A stretch of DNA of 64,000 nt from Saliniradius amylolyticus (GCF_003143555.1 NZ_CP029347.1:3150947-3214946), one strand, 5' to 3'. Shown: positions 39,626 through 50,737, counted from the first letter of the stretch. Notes: a model not told the origin generated them from the letters alone. Numbers and translations are program-made.

Positions 39626-41167
39626 TTACCAAGTCTGTGTTTCTTTGAACTTGGTCAGCGCTTCTTTCAGAGACGCTTCGATTTCGTCGTTGTAGTTACC
39701 TGTTTTGTTAATGGTGTCCAGCAGCTCGGCGTGTTCGCTCTTCATGTAAGACTGCAGAGACGCTTCAAAGTCCAGCACCTTGTTCAGGTCGATGTCCTTC
39801 AAAAAGCCTTTCTCTACCGCAAACAGAGAGATAGCCATTTCGGCTACTGACATGGGCGCGTATTGCTTTTGCTTCATCAGCTCGGTAACACGCTCACCGT
39901 GCTCAAGCTGCTCACGAGTCGCTTCGTCCAGGTCGGACGCAAACTGTGAGAACGCCGCCAGTTCACGATACTGAGCCAGAGCAAGACGGATACCGCCACC
40001 CAGCTTCTTAACGATCTTAGTCTGAGCAGAACCACCCACACGAGATACCGAGATACCGGCGTTCACGGCCGGACGGATGCCCGCGTTAAACAGGTCGGTT
40101 TCCAGGAAGATCTGACCATCGGTGATGGAGATAACGTTAGTCGGTACGAACGCCGAAACGTCACCGGCCTGAGTTTCGATGATAGGCAGTGCGGTTAAGG
40201 AACCGGTTTTGCCTTTCACCTCACCCTTGGTGAAGTTTTCAACATAGTCTGCGTTCACCCGTGCCGCACGCTCAAGCAGGCGGGAGTGAAGGTAGAATAC
40301 GTCACCCGGGTAGGCTTCACGACCTGGAGGACGGCGCAGCAGCAAGGAGACCTGACGATAGGCCACGGCCTGCTTGGACAGGTCATCATAAATGATCAGC
40401 GCGTCTTCGCCGCGGTCTCGGAAGAATTCACCCATGGTACAACCGGCGTAAGGCGCCAGGTATTGCAGGGCGGCAGATTCAGACGCTGAAGCAGCAACCA
40501 CAATGGTATGCTCCAGAGCGCCGTGCTCCTCCAGCTTACGTACGACGTTGGCAATGGTGGACGCTTTCTGGCCAATGGCCACGTACACACACTTAATGCC
40601 AGTGCCTTTCTGGTTGATGATCGCATCGACGGCCAGAGCTGTTTTACCGGTCTGACGGTCACCGATGATCAGCTCACGCTGACCACGACCCACAGGAATC
40701 ATGGCGTCGATTGACTTGTAACCGGTTTGTACCGGCTCATCAACGGATTGACGTTCGATTACACCGGGAGCGATCTTCTCGATGGCTTCGTAACCATCGG
40801 CATCGATGGCGCCTTTACCGTCGATGGGTGCACCCAGAGTATTAACAACACGGCCCAATAGCTTACGACCCACAGGAACTTCAAGGATACGCCCCGTGGA
40901 TTGTACCTTGTCGCCTTCTTTCAGGTCGGCGTAAGGGCCCATGACTACCGCACCGACGGAGTCTCGCTCCAGGTTCAATGCGATAGCATAGCGATTGCCA
41001 GGAAGCTCGACCATCTCACCCTGCATCACATCGGCCAGGCCGTGGATACGGATGATACCATCGGTAACACCTACAATGGTGCCTTCGTTTCGTGCTTCAC
41101 TTACTACATCGAACTTCTCAATTCTTTGTTTGATCAGTTCTGCAATTTCAGTGGAATTCAGTTGCAT
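39626..41167 (-). CDS. atpA: ATP synthase F1 subunit alpha
   Basis: A 513-residue non-catalytic nucleotide-binding subunit, identical in length to E. coli AtpA. Walker A is GDRQTGKTA; the [24 protein letters not shown] segment and the arginine-finger region [13 protein letters not shown] are present. It forms the hexamer with AtpD. Its N-terminus [16 protein letters not shown] binds delta. It lies 14 bases after atpH. Confidence 0.98.
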   Translation of the reverse strand: MQLNSTEIAELIKQRIEKFDVVSEARNEGTIVGVTDGIIRIHGLADVMQGEMVELPGNRYAIALNLERDSVGAVVMGPYADLKEGDKVQSTGRILEVPVGRKLLGRVVNTLGAPIDGKGAIDADGYEAIEKIAPGVIERQSVDEPVQTGYKSIDAMIPVGRGQRELIIGDRQTGKTALAVDAIINQKGTGIKCVYVAIGQKASTIANVVRKLEEHGALEHTIVVAASASESAALQYLAPYAGCTMGEFFRDRGEDALIIYDDLSKQAVAYRQVSLLLRRPPGREAYPGDVFYLHSRLLERAARVNADYVENFTKGEVKGKTGSLTALPIIETQAGDVSAFVPTNVISITDGQIFLETDLFNAGIRPAVNAGISVSRVGGSAQTKIVKKLGGGIRLALAQYRELAAFSQFASDLDEATREQLEHGERVTELMKQKQYAPMSVAEMAISLFAVEKGFLKDIDLNKVLDFEASLQSYMKSEHAELLDTINKTGNYNDEIEASLKEALTKFKETQTW

Positions 41168-41181
41168 GCTCTTTATCCCCG

Positions 41182-41715
41182 TTATGCTTGCAACGCGTCG
41201 GACAGACGGTTCAAATGACTTCTTACGGAACCATCGATGACAGTATCACCGGCTTTTATGACCACGCCGGCAACCAAATCAGGATCCACGTTACAATTCA
41301 GCTTAACTTTACGTGCAAGACGTTTTTCAAGAGACGCGACCAGGCTGGATTGCTGTTCCTGGCTTAATTCAGAAGCTGAGGTGATATCCACATCCACTTC
41401 TTTGTCGTATTCCGACTTAAGCTCATTAAATTTATCCAGCACTGCGGGCAGCGCCTTTAAGCGTCTGTTCTCGGCCATCACCTTAATCAGGTTCTGACCA
41501 TGTTCGTCGAGTTCGTCAGCGCACAAATGCACAAAAACCTCAGCCAGTTTGTCTGAGGCAGTGGCGCTGCTTAGCAGGTCATTGACCTGCTCGTTATCGG
41601 CCACGGCAGCAGCAAATGCGATCATTTGCTGCCATTTATCCATGGCCTTGTGCTCGACGGCAAAGTCGAAAGCAGCTTTGGCATAGGGACGAGCAAGGTT
41701 TGTCAGTTCAGACAT
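41182..41715 (-). CDS. atpH: ATP synthase F1 subunit delta
   Basis: A 177-residue delta subunit, the E. coli length. The N-terminal helical domain ([19 protein letters not shown]) sits atop the alpha subunits, and the C-terminal part ([29 protein letters not shown]) binds the b dimer. It joins F1 to the peripheral stalk. It lies between atpF and atpA with 14-15 base gaps. Confidence 0.97.
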   Translation of the reverse strand: MSELTNLARPYAKAAFDFAVEHKAMDKWQQMIAFAAAVADNEQVNDLLSSATASDKLAEVFVHLCADELDEHGQNLIKVMAENRRLKALPAVLDKFNELKSEYDKEVDVDITSASELSQEQQSSLVASLEKRLARKVKLNCNVDPDLVAGVVIKAGDTVIDGSVRSHLNRLSDALQA

Positions 41716-41730
41716 AAGCTCATAATCCCC

Positions 41731-42201
41731 TTATAGCTCAGCGACCAGTTTTTCGATGATGTCGCTTTGCGCTTTCGCATCGATTTCACGCGCCAAGATT
41801 TTCTCAGCACCGGCAACCGCCAGAACTGATACCTGCTGGCGCAGTTCTTCTTTCATGCGATTACGCTCGGCTTCGACTTCGGCGTGGCCAGACGCAACAA
41901 TCTTGTCACGCTCTTCACGGGCACGTTCGGTCTCGTCTTCGACGATTTTCGCCGCACGCTTTTTCGCCTGCTCGATAATCTCAGACGCCTGTTGCTTGGC
42001 TTCTTTAAGCTGCTCAGAGATTTTTTCCTGTGCCAGGTGTAAGTCTTTTTCAGCGCGCTCAGAGGCCGCAAGACCATCGGCGATTTTCTTTTGACGCTCT
42101 TCGATTGCTGACATGATCGGCGGCCATACATATTTCATGCAGAACAGCACGAACACAGCAAATGCGATGAGTTCTCCGATAAGAGTGGCGTTAATATTCA
42201 C
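41731..42201 (-). CDS. atpF: ATP synthase F0 subunit b
   Basis: A 156-residue peripheral-stalk subunit, identical in length to E. coli AtpF. An N-terminal membrane helix (about 1-25; [20 protein letters not shown]) is followed by a long charged coiled coil (30-150) rich in E/K/A. It dimerises to hold F1 against rotation. Confidence 0.97.
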   Translation of the reverse strand: MNINATLIGELIAFAVFVLFCMKYVWPPIMSAIEERQKKIADGLAASERAEKDLHLAQEKISEQLKEAKQQASEIIEQAKKRAAKIVEDETERAREERDKIVASGHAEVEAERNRMKEELRQQVSVLAVAGAEKILAREIDAKAQSDIIEKLVAEL

Positions 42202-42247
42202 GGCCGCTCCTCCTTAATTAACAGTTGTTCGAATCAAAGCCTCTGGA

Positions 42248-42511
<264 letters not shown>

Positions 42512-42528
42512 TTAAAGGTTAATGAAAC

Positions 42529-43398
<870 letters not shown>

Positions 43399-43408
43399 TT
43401 ATTCCAAG

Positions 43409-43795
43409 TTAAGTTTTAAGTTTAAAGAAAACCGGTGCCGACCACTGAGCCAGGAGGGTTAATACAAACCCTAGGAAAAACCACCCAGCCTGAGTTTGAG
43501 GCTGTTGCAGTACAAAGGCACACAGGCCCGCCGTCAGCATAATTTTTAACACTTGCCCGAGCATAAAGGCCGAATAAATTTTTTCGGCATTGCGAGCGCC
43601 GGTAAACCGAAACGCCAGCCGGACAAACAGAAAATTCGTTATCAGTACCACCAGACCGCCTTTTAAGACGGAAATCGCCGCGCTTTGTTCAGAACCTAAC
43701 CAAACAACAAAGGCGATTAAAACAGCAACCAGTGTTTGACACAACAGCAACAGGTAAGCGGATCGTTTACTTTTCTGCCCTAAGGCCGTTGCCAT
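43409..43795 (-). CDS. atpI: ATP synthase subunit I (AtpI/UncI)
   Basis: A 128-residue membrane protein with four helices (about 18-38, 45-62, 82-98, 103-120), the first gene of the operon and poorly conserved as usual. It assists c-ring assembly or Mg2+ supply. The start is the ATG at 43795; an upstream TTG at 43816 is unlikely. Segment SAISVLKGGLVVLITNFLFV is family-like. Confidence 0.93.
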   Translation of the reverse strand: MATALGQKSKRSAYLLLLCQTLVAVLIAFVVWLGSEQSAAISVLKGGLVVLITNFLFVRLAFRFTGARNAEKIYSAFMLGQVLKIMLTAGLCAFVLQQPQTQAGWFFLGFVLTLLAQWSAPVFFKLKT

Positions 43796-43939
43796 GATCG
43801 CTTTCCCCGACGTCAAACACTATTGGCGGTTAAAAAAACTTGCCGAAGTATACTGGTTTACCCTGGTTTTGCAACCTCAACAGAACCGGGCCTATCGGCC
43901 TGAAAGCGGCATATTTATGGGCTTTTGGCGCATTGCCAT

Positions 43940-44824
43940 TCAGTGTTTTTGTAAACGACTTATGATGCCGTCCAGTTCATCCAGACTGGTGTAATTGATG
44001 GTCATCTTGCCTCTGCCTTTCGGGTTATGCTTGATGGACACCGCCGCACCAATATTATCGGTTAATTCGTTCTCCAGCCTTTGGATATCGGGATCGACCG
44101 GCTTTTCCGCCTTGGCAGGCTCGGGATCCAGCATCTTACGCACTAATTTTTCGGCGTCGCGAACGGTCATCCCTTTACCGGCTACCGTACGTGCCGCATC
44201 GGTCTGAGCATCGCCTTCCAGCGCTAATAACGCGCGGGCATGGCCCATTTCGATATCACCGTATTCGAGTAATTTCTTCACGTCTTCATTAAGGTGATTC
44301 AGGCGTAAAATATTAGTAACACTGGTGCGGGACTTACCCACAGAGTCCGCCACCTGTTGGTGGGTCAATTCGAATTCGTTGATTAAGCGCTGCAAAGCCA
44401 TAGCTTCTTCCATGGCGTTTAAATCTTCACGCTGAATGTTTTCGATAAGCGCGATGGCCACCGCCGCTTCGTCAGGCACCTCTTTGATAAGGCAGGGTAC
44501 CACATCCAGTTCGGCTAGCTGCGCAGCACGCCAGCGGCGCTCACCGGCAATGATCTCGAAACGGTCCTGCTCATCCAAAGGTCGCACCACAATGGGCTGA
44601 ATCACGCCCTGTGAACGAATAGAAGAGGCCAGATCTTCCAGCGCTTCCGGAGACATATCCTTACGGGGCTGGTATTTGCCTGGACATAAAAATTCGATGG
44701 GAAGTTTACGCAGCTCGCCCTTATTGTCGCCACTGGCGTCAGCATCCTGAGACGCGGCCTGACTCTGGCTGGTCGCCAGCAGGGCATCGAGTCCTCGGCC
44801 TAGTCCACGTTTTTTACTCGACAT
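43940..44824 (-). CDS. parB: Chromosome-partitioning protein ParB
   Basis: A 294-residue ParB (Spo0J). An N-terminal ParA-interacting KKRGLGRGLDALL is followed by the CTPase/ParB-N domain (ALEDLASSIRSQGVIQPIVV; FEIIAGERRWRAAQLA with the GERR motif), the DNA-binding HTH (LTHQQVADSVGKSRTSVTNILRL) and a C-terminal dimerisation part ending ISRLQKH. It loads at parS sites as a sliding clamp near the origin. Two parS-like 16-mers occur at 56232 and 61952. It is 91 bases after parA. Confidence 0.97.
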   Translation of the reverse strand: MSSKKRGLGRGLDALLATSQSQAASQDADASGDNKGELRKLPIEFLCPGKYQPRKDMSPEALEDLASSIRSQGVIQPIVVRPLDEQDRFEIIAGERRWRAAQLAELDVVPCLIKEVPDEAAVAIALIENIQREDLNAMEEAMALQRLINEFELTHQQVADSVGKSRTSVTNILRLNHLNEDVKKLLEYGDIEMGHARALLALEGDAQTDAARTVAGKGMTVRDAEKLVRKMLDPEPAKAEKPVDPDIQRLENELTDNIGAAVSIKHNPKGRGKMTINYTSLDELDGIISRLQKH

Positions 44825-44915
44825 GAGAATCCTCAGTGTTCTTTAAAAGCGGCGCGAATTCTAGACTGCCCGGCGCCGCAAGTCATTATTGTTATTCTTA
44901 CCCGTCTAATACTAA

Positions 44916-45713
44916 TTAACTGGCAGCCTGAGCAACGCTTTGCTGCTCTTTATCCCGACGGCGCAGGATTTCACCGGCCAGAGCCAGGTAGGCCTTGGAT
45001 CCAGTTGAGGATTTTTCGTAATACATGGCTGGCGCACCGAAGCTGGGGGCCTCGGCAAGACGCACATTGCGCGGGATCACGGTGCGGTATACCTGCTCTC
45101 CGAAATGCCGTTTCAGCTGTTCAGACACATCGTTGGCCAACCGGTTTCTGGGATCGTACATGGTGCGCAGCACACCTTCGATCTTAAGCTCCGGGTTCAC
45201 CACCGAAGCTAACTTTCGAATGGTATCCATCAAGGCCGTCAAGCCTTCCAGAGCATAGTATTCGCATTGCATGGGGACCAGCACCGAATCCGCCGCGCCT
45301 AGGGCGTTTACCGTTAGCTGGTTCAGTGAAGGCGGGCAATCGATAAAGATATAATCGTAGTAATCGCGGATCGGCGCTAAGGCATTGCGCAAGCGGGTTT
45401 CGCGGGCAAACAGCTCCATTAGCTTGATCTCGGCGGCGGTCACATCGCCATTGGCCGGAATCAGATGATATTTGCCGGTCGTCTCGGTGACGATAACCTT
45501 ATCGGCAGGCTGTTCTTCGATCAGCAACTCATAACTGGTGGCATCCACATCAAATTTATCGATGCCACTGCCCATGGTCGCGTTGCCCTGAGGGTCAAGA
45601 TCGATCAGCAGGACCTTGCGACGGGTGGCCGCCATCGATGCAGCCACATTCACGGCCGTGGTGGTTTTCCCCACGCCGCCTTTTTGATTCGCGATGGCAA
45701 TGACTTTTCCCAC
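44916..45713 (-). CDS. parA: Chromosome-partitioning ATPase ParA (Soj)
   Basis: A 265-residue ParA with the deviant Walker A KGGVGKT (11-17) and the DPQGNATMGSGIDK and IFIDCPPSLNQLTVNALGAAD segments. The start is the GTG at 45713 (GTG-GGA-AAA), because a longer frame to 45764 runs back into rsmG. It forms ATP-dependent DNA-bound gradients that segregate ParB-parS complexes. The mnmG-rsmG-parA-parB order is classical for origin regions. Confidence 0.96.
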   Translation of the reverse strand: MGKVIAIANQKGGVGKTTTAVNVAASMAATRRKVLLIDLDPQGNATMGSGIDKFDVDATSYELLIEEQPADKVIVTETTGKYHLIPANGDVTAAEIKLMELFARETRLRNALAPIRDYYDYIFIDCPPSLNQLTVNALGAADSVLVPMQCEYYALEGLTALMDTIRKLASVVNPELKIEGVLRTMYDPRNRLANDVSEQLKRHFGEQVYRTVIPRNVRLAEAPSFGAPAMYYEKSSTGSKAYLALAGEILRRRDKEQQSVAQAAS

Positions 45714-45726
45714 AATTGCACCCAGT

Positions 45727-46365
45727 TTATGTTTTATGAATCTCAAGCAGATGCCGTTGGGCATCCAGGCCGGGCACCGATAAGGCCTGCGCCTTATGGA
45801 CGGTGAAACCGGTTGGCAACTGAGCCACTTCCTCTTCGGGATACAGCCCCTTCAGCGCCAGAAAAACGCCTTTTGAATCTACCAGATGCTGACACCAGTG
45901 CAACATATCTTTTAGCGAGGCAAAGGCACGGCTAAGTACTGCATCCAATGGCAACTCAGGCTGGTACTGCTCTACGCGACTTTGTACCGGGGTGATATTT
46001 TTCAGGCCGAGTTCGTAGGCAGTCTGACGAATAAATCGAATGCGTTTTCCAAGACTGTCGAGCAATACAAATTCTACCTCAGGCAACATAATAGCCAGCG
46101 GTAAACCGGGCAATCCCGGACCAGTCCCCACATCGATCACACGCCGCCCTTTCACATGAGGGGCAACCACGATCGAATCCATGATATGGCGCACCAGCAT
46201 ATCCTCGGGGTTACGCACCGAGGTAAGGTTGTAGGCCTTGTTCCACTTATCCATTAACTGCACTAGGCGAGTCAGTTGCTCGCGCTGGGCTGCGCTGACC
46301 GCCAAATCCGTTTGCGCGATCAAGGGATCCAGACGATCCAGTAGCTGGCTATCTACATTTATCAT
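45727..46365 (-). CDS. rsmG: 16S rRNA (guanine527-N7)-methyltransferase
   Basis: A 212-residue RsmG (GidB). The SAM-binding motif is [17 protein letters not shown], with [19 protein letters not shown] and [13 protein letters not shown] further marks. It methylates G527 of 16S rRNA; its loss gives low-level streptomycin resistance in many bacteria. Its ATG overlaps the mnmG stop by one base, so translation is coupled. Confidence 0.97.
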   Translation of the reverse strand: MINVDSQLLDRLDPLIAQTDLAVSAAQREQLTRLVQLMDKWNKAYNLTSVRNPEDMLVRHIMDSIVVAPHVKGRRVIDVGTGPGLPGLPLAIMLPEVEFVLLDSLGKRIRFIRQTAYELGLKNITPVQSRVEQYQPELPLDAVLSRAFASLKDMLHWCQHLVDSKGVFLALKGLYPEEEVAQLPTGFTVHKAQALSVPGLDAQRHLLEIHKT

Positions 46366-48266
46366 CAGGCGCTTTTTCTCGCTTCTTTACGCAGCAGGCC
46401 CTGCTTTTTCAAATGCACCAACAGCAAGGAGATGGCCGCCGGGGTAATACCGGATATGCGAGAGGCCTTACCAATGGTTTCCGGACGCGCATCGTTCAGT
46501 TTACCAATGACTTCGTTGGATAATCCTGAAATCTGGCTATAATCAAAGTCCGCCGGCAGTAAGGTATTTTCATTGCGCTGGGCGCGCTCAATCTCGTCTT
46601 TCTGACGCTGGATGTAACCGGCGTATTTAATTTGTATCTCCACCTGTTCGGCGGCCTGAGGGTCACTCAGGCCCGGGCCAATGCCTTCAACGGTCATCAG
46701 CTTGTCGTAAGTCATTTCTGGCCGACGGATCAGCTCTTCATAGGAATGCTCACGCACCACCGGGTTTTTAAGCAACTCATTAAGCGCTGGAACAGCGGCA
46801 TGATCCCGATGGATCCAATGGGAGGCCATACGCCGCTTTTCCTGCTCGATGGCTTCCAGTTTTTCATTGAATTTCTGCCAGCGTTCATCATCCACCAACC
46901 CCAGTTCCCGACCTTTTTCGGTCAGTCGAATGTCGGCATTGTCTTCGCGAAGCAGCAGACGATATTCGGCACGACTGGTAAACATGCGATAGGGTTCCTG
47001 AGTCCCCATAGTACTGAGATCGTCGATCAATACGCCGGTATAGGCCTCGTCCCGCCTTGGTGTCCAGGCGTCTTTGTCCTGAACCTGCAAGGCCGCGTTT
47101 AGGCCTGCGATCAGTCCTTGGGCACCAGCTTCTTCATAACCGGTAGTGCCGTTGATCTGTCCGGCAAAGAACAGACCCTGAATAAATTTGGTTTCCAAAG
47201 ACTGCTTCAGATCCCGGGGATCAAAAAAGTCATACTCGATGGCGTAGCCAGGGCGAATAATATGAGCGTTTTCAAAGCCTTTGATGGAGCGAATCAACTG
47301 CCACTGCACCTCGAACGGTAAACTGGTGGAAATACCGTTGGGATATACTTCACAGCTGCTGAGTCCTTCTGGTTCGACGAAGATCTGGTGCGATGTTTTA
47401 TCGGCAAAGCGCACGATCTTATCTTCGATGGACGGACAGTAACGGGGGCCGACGCCATCGATGACACCCGCATACATGGGCGACTTGTGCAGATTGTCGC
47501 GAATGACCTCATGGGTTTTTTCATTGGTATGAGTGATGTAACAAGGGATCTGACGGGGGTGATCATCCCGGGATCCTAAATAGGAAAAGACCGGCGCCGG
47601 ATCATCACCGGGCTGGGCCTGCATCACATCAAAGTTAAGCGTACGAGCATCCAGACGCGCTGGTGTCCCGGTCTTCAGACGATCAACTCGAAACGGAAGA
47701 GCGCGTAATCGCTCAGATAATTTGTTGGCTGGAGGATCGCCGGCACGACCCCCCTGGAAGTTTTCCATGCCGATATGGATTACACCGCCCAGGAAGGTAC
47801 CGACGGTCATAACAACCGTCTTAGCACGGAACTTTAACCCCATCTGAGTCACAACCCCGGTAACCCGCTCCTGTTCAACGATCAGATCGTCGCAGGATTG
47901 CTGGAAAAGGGTCAGATTGGGCTGGTTTTCTAATACCTTCCGAATGGCCATACGGTAAAGGCTTCGATCGGCCTGAGCCCGGGTAGCACGCACTGCGGGA
48001 CCCTTGCTGGAGTTCAGAGTACGAAATTGGATCCCACCGCGATCTGCGGCTTGTGCCATGGCACCACCAAGGGCATCAATCTCTTTGACTAGGTGACCCT
48101 TACCAATACCCCCGATGGCCGGATTGCAGGACATTTGTCCCAGGGTGTCTATGTTGTGGGTCAGCAATAATGTCTTAACGCCCATGCGTGCTGAAGCCAA
48201 AGCAGCTTCTGTACCTGCATGACCGCCTCCAACGACAATGACGTCAAATTCTTCTGTGTAGAACAT
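46365..48266 (-). CDS. mnmG: tRNA uridine-5-carboxymethylaminomethyl modification enzyme MnmG (GidA)
   Basis: A 633-residue FAD protein. The start is the ATG at 48266 ([20 protein letters not shown]) after AGAGGTAATA; a start at 48296 adds ten atypical residues. The dinucleotide-binding motif is [19 protein letters not shown], and the catalytic region holds two [19 protein letters not shown] signatures. With MnmE it modifies the wobble uridine of several tRNAs. It directly borders oriC, which fits its old name gidA. Confidence 0.98.
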   Translation of the reverse strand: MFYTEEFDVIVVGGGHAGTEAALASARMGVKTLLLTHNIDTLGQMSCNPAIGGIGKGHLVKEIDALGGAMAQAADRGGIQFRTLNSSKGPAVRATRAQADRSLYRMAIRKVLENQPNLTLFQQSCDDLIVEQERVTGVVTQMGLKFRAKTVVMTVGTFLGGVIHIGMENFQGGRAGDPPANKLSERLRALPFRVDRLKTGTPARLDARTLNFDVMQAQPGDDPAPVFSYLGSRDDHPRQIPCYITHTNEKTHEVIRDNLHKSPMYAGVIDGVGPRYCPSIEDKIVRFADKTSHQIFVEPEGLSSCEVYPNGISTSLPFEVQWQLIRSIKGFENAHIIRPGYAIEYDFFDPRDLKQSLETKFIQGLFFAGQINGTTGYEEAGAQGLIAGLNAALQVQDKDAWTPRRDEAYTGVLIDDLSTMGTQEPYRMFTSRAEYRLLLREDNADIRLTEKGRELGLVDDERWQKFNEKLEAIEQEKRRMASHWIHRDHAAVPALNELLKNPVVREHSYEELIRRPEMTYDKLMTVEGIGPGLSDPQAAEQVEIQIKYAGYIQRQKDEIERAQRNENTLLPADFDYSQISGLSNEVIGKLNDARPETIGKASRISGITPAAISLLLVHLKKQGLLRKEARKSA

Positions 48267-48542
48267 TATTACCTCTGGCTCTGATCGGGGGCGCATATTC
48301 TATAGATTTTCACGGCTGAGGGGAATGGTTAAAATTCGCTCAAAATACTCAGGGATCACAGCGATCCTCGAAGCCCAATATTAGATCTGATCTGATCTTA
48401 TATGTTTATTTTTATTACTTTTAAGGAAGCCAGATCCTCTGGATAAGTGAAAAATAATAATAAAAAACAATAGGATAATGAGGATCGGATCCTGTGAACA
48501 AGCATTGATCTAAAGGGTAAAACCTATGATTAAGTAGGCACT

Positions 48543-48551
48543 TTATCCACA
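48543..48551 (+). promoter_or_regulatory. DnaA box TTATCCACA in oriC
   Basis: A perfect match to the strong DnaA-box consensus in the middle of oriC. Confidence 0.92.
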
Positions 48552-48616
48552 TTGGGATCGATGAACAAAGTTGTTCTTTGGAAAACCAAGGTATGATCAC
48601 AGGGTTATCTAGGATC

Positions 48617-48625
48617 TTATCCACA
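48617..48625 (+). promoter_or_regulatory. DnaA box TTATCCACA in oriC (R4-like)
   Basis: A perfect consensus box, placed after a GTTGTTCTTTGG segment as R4 is in E. coli. Confidence 0.92.
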
Positions 48626-48649
48626 CAGGATCATAAATTGTTGTTTTAT

Positions 48650-48658
48650 TGTGTATAA
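48650..48658 (-). promoter_or_regulatory. DnaA box TTATACACA in oriC
   Basis: TGTGTATAA on the plus strand, the inverse complement of TTATACACA, the same sequence as the E. coli R2 box. Confidence 0.85.
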
Positions 48659-48729
48659 CATCAGTATGAGATCGGGATAAGGATCCCGTCACTTTTAAGA
48701 GGATCCTATAGCAGCGGCGGATTGGGCCC

Positions 48730-48748
48730 GGATCCCACAACGGGATCC
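48730..48748. repeat. GGATCCC/GGGATCC hairpin at the dnaC-side edge of oriC
   Basis: GGATCCC (48730-48736) and GGGATCC (48742-48748) form a perfect inverted repeat with an ACAAC loop. A second one, CGGGAT/ATCCCG, lies at 48674-48689. They stand between the dnaC-like stop and the DnaA boxes and may stop dnaC transcripts from entering oriC, although no T-run follows. Confidence 0.6.
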
Positions 48749-48773
48749 AATTGGCCGCAGGATTGTGATCGGA

Positions 48774-49595
48774 TCAACGCACCTGATTAGGTGTATAGCC
48801 CGAAGGGTGAGCAGAAGGGCTGACCGCTACATCGTCGGCCACGGATTTGCGACGACTGGGTCCGGAGAAATGAACCTTATAGGTGTCGTATTCCTTTATG
48901 GACTCGAAGCAATAGCTGCCTAATGCTTGCTCTAACTGACTCAAACTGTGATTGGTGATTAGGATGCAGTTTTTGTTATGGCTTTGACGCTGCCTAAGCA
49001 GGGTGCCAAGCCAGCTCTGGGCGTTCTTTTTCAAAGCGGTTTCGTTGACGCAAACCTCGTCGAGGATCAGCAGGTCCACATTCAGGAGTTCCTGATTGAT
49101 CTCCCGAAACTTCTGGCCCACATCATCTTTGGCGCTAAAATCGTAGGAGAAAAAGCGCATTTCCAGGAGGCTGGAGAGTTGGCGGTAGAGCACAGAGATT
49201 TCGTACTGCTCGATAAGCTCGTGGGCGATCGCACCGGCAATATGAGATTTACCCCGGCCATAATCGCCGTAGAAAATCATCATATGGGCACCGCTTTGTC
49301 GCCAGCTGGGATCATCGTGGGCCACTATGAAGGATTGGGCAATGCTGACCGCTTCTTGCACGTCCTGGCTGTCCTGTATCAGATTATCGAAGGTCCACTT
49401 GGGGTTGAGATCCGATTTACCGTGGATCGCTTCAATACGCTGCTTGCGTGCGTCTTTTTGCTGCTGAGCCACTTCCCGGTTGGCCTGGGCTTCATACAAG
49501 CGGCGCAACTCCTGGTAATCGCTGTGAGGGCCCTGAAGTGGTCTTTTACCTAACTTACGGGCCAGTTCATTAATCTTGTCTTCGAGTTTGTCCAT
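48774..49595 (-). CDS. dnaC: DnaC-like replicative helicase loader (AAA+ ATPase)
   Basis: A 273-residue ATPase of the DnaC/IstB type. The start is the ATG at 49595 after GGAGAAATACC; a start at 49628 was rejected. Residues 1-65 are a coiled, charged N-terminal helicase-binding region. The AAA+ core has Walker A GDYGRGKS (110-117), Walker B LLILDE (175-180) and sensor ITN (213-215). DnaC loads DnaB onto melted origins. It lies directly beside oriC and reads toward it. Its start overlaps the DnaT-like gene by 26 bases. IstB transposition helpers share the fold, but no transposase is present. Confidence 0.88.
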   Translation of the reverse strand: MDKLEDKINELARKLGKRPLQGPHSDYQELRRLYEAQANREVAQQQKDARKQRIEAIHGKSDLNPKWTFDNLIQDSQDVQEAVSIAQSFIVAHDDPSWRQSGAHMMIFYGDYGRGKSHIAGAIAHELIEQYEISVLYRQLSSLLEMRFFSYDFSAKDDVGQKFREINQELLNVDLLILDEVCVNETALKKNAQSWLGTLLRQRQSHNKNCILITNHSLSQLEQALGSYCFESIKEYDTYKVHFSGPSRRKSVADDVAVSPSAHPSGYTPNQVR

Positions 49596-50217
49596 GGTAT
49601 TTCTCCACCAGTTTTCTGGCATTGTCATCGACGGCGACGCCTGGGGTGTTGTTGGTCAGTGAGGCTGGACTCTCTGCAGTCTTTTTGTCAGCGGGTCGTT
49701 GATGGCGTTTTAATTGCAGCACGAATTTTTGGGTCCATTGAAACGGCGTTAGCACGGTTTCTGGCCGTCCCATCCAATAGGCCACAAATTCGCCCAATTG
49801 ATCTTGCTGAAATTGTTTATCGGCCAGACCTACCATGGTGGCCAGTTCGTTAAATAGTGCGGGGTCCGGCTGCCAGCGAGTGTGCATTTTGACCCATTGT
49901 TGGTGCAAATGAGCATAGTCGTCATTGGCGGTGGCCAGAAGCGGCAATATTACCGATTCGCCATTGATGCTGTGATGCAGATCCTTATCCGTGGCCACAA
50001 GACCCGCATCGGCCAATTCTCTGAGTAACTGATTGATCTGGCGTCCCCGTTCAAACACCTGAGTGTGGGCATTGAGGCGATCCATACAGGCGCGATAGTT
50101 GATAGCCTTGGTTTTCCCGGAGTGGGTATTGGCGCCGGGCCTTAAACACAACATATATAACACTCGGGCTTCATTGCTTAATGCACTTTGCAGGGCCGTC
50201 AGCTCATTGCCGTTCAA
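49570..50217 (-). CDS. DnaT-like primosomal protein
   Basis: A 215-residue protein. The C-terminal part (about 110-170) matches the DnaT ssDNA-binding domain: HTRWQPDPALFNELATMVGL, then LGEFVAYWMGRPETVLTPFQWTQKFVLQLKR. The N-terminal part (1-95) is a winged-helix-like region not present in E. coli DnaT. The start is probably the TTG at 50217, 8 bases after GGAG, overlapping the mioC stop. With the overlapping DnaC-like gene it forms the dnaTC pair, which in E. coli is far from oriC. It probably assists helicase loading. Confidence 0.8.
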   Translation of the reverse strand: MNGNELTALQSALSNEARVLYMLCLRPGANTHSGKTKAINYRACMDRLNAHTQVFERGRQINQLLRELADAGLVATDKDLHHSINGESVILPLLATANDDYAHLHQQWVKMHTRWQPDPALFNELATMVGLADKQFQQDQLGEFVAYWMGRPETVLTPFQWTQKFVLQLKRHQRPADKKTAESPASLTNNTPGVAVDDNARKLVEKYHGQTRRQD

Positions 50218-50690
50218 ACGAGTACTCCGGGGCCTGACAGCCTGGCCCTGACTTTCGGTTGCTGCAGACTGTGCTCAAACCAGGATAAAGCTTCTTCTTC
50301 CGGGATCGGATGAGCCAGAACATCGACATAGTGAGGATCCGCCAATGGCTGACCCCCCGCCTGGTGCAGCAACTGGTGCATTTGCTTACCGCCTTCGCAG
50401 AAGGTGTCGTAGCTGCTGTCGCCTAAACCGATTACCAGATAAGGCTGCTGATCCAGTTCGGCGTCAGGGAGCTGTTCGGCGAAGGCCTGAATATTGTCGG
50501 GCAGGTCGCCGGCACCGTGGGTCGACGTGCATACCAGCCAAATGGCGTCGTGTTCTAAGTCATTCAAATTGGGTGTCAGATGGATAGCGGACTGATAGCC
50601 GATAGCCGCCAGTTTTTCTTCGATGGCGTCGGCTACATACTCGGTGGCTCCCAACATGGAGCCGACGATAATTTCAAATCGTGTTGTCAT
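50214..50690 (-). CDS. mioC: Flavodoxin-like protein MioC
   Basis: A 158-residue flavodoxin-fold protein starting at the ATG at 50690 (MTTRFEIIVGSMLGATEYVA). The FMN phosphate loop equivalent is VGSMLGATEY; other FMN-loop parts are VCTSTHGAGDLPDN and VIGLGDSSYDTFCEGGKQM. In E. coli MioC lies beside oriC and supports biotin synthase. Here two replication genes separate it from oriC, though it still reads toward it. Its stop overlaps the DnaT-like start. Confidence 0.93.
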   Translation of the reverse strand: MTTRFEIIVGSMLGATEYVADAIEEKLAAIGYQSAIHLTPNLNDLEHDAIWLVCTSTHGAGDLPDNIQAFAEQLPDAELDQQPYLVIGLGDSSYDTFCEGGKQMHQLLHQAGGQPLADPHYVDVLAHPIPEEEALSWFEHSLQQPKVRARLSGPGVLV

Positions 50691-50737
50691 AGTGCGATAA
50701 CGTCGTTGTATTACTGACCAGTATACCGCCAAACCCG

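Larger units (their letters stand above)
48354..48773. other. oriC: Chromosomal replication origin oriC
   Basis: Non-coding DNA between mnmG and the dnaC-like gene with all the marks of a gammaproteobacterial oriC. It has 20 GATC sites in about 420 bases (48354-48775). DnaA boxes are perfect TTATCCACA at 48543-48551 and 48617-48625, TTATACACA on the minus strand at 48650-48658, and a one-mismatch box (TCTGGATAA) at 48438-48446. An AT-rich unwinding region with GATCT/TTATTTTTATTA 13-mer-like repeats lies on the mnmG side (48390-48425). The segment GTTGTTCTTTGG (48570-48581) before the last TTATCCACA is the same as in E. coli oriC near R4. Confidence 0.95.

Noticed and set aside
48774..49595. 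IstB transposition helper instead of DnaC
   Set aside because: No IstA-like transposase or terminal repeats nearby; a DnaT-like gene overlaps it and it adjoins oriC.
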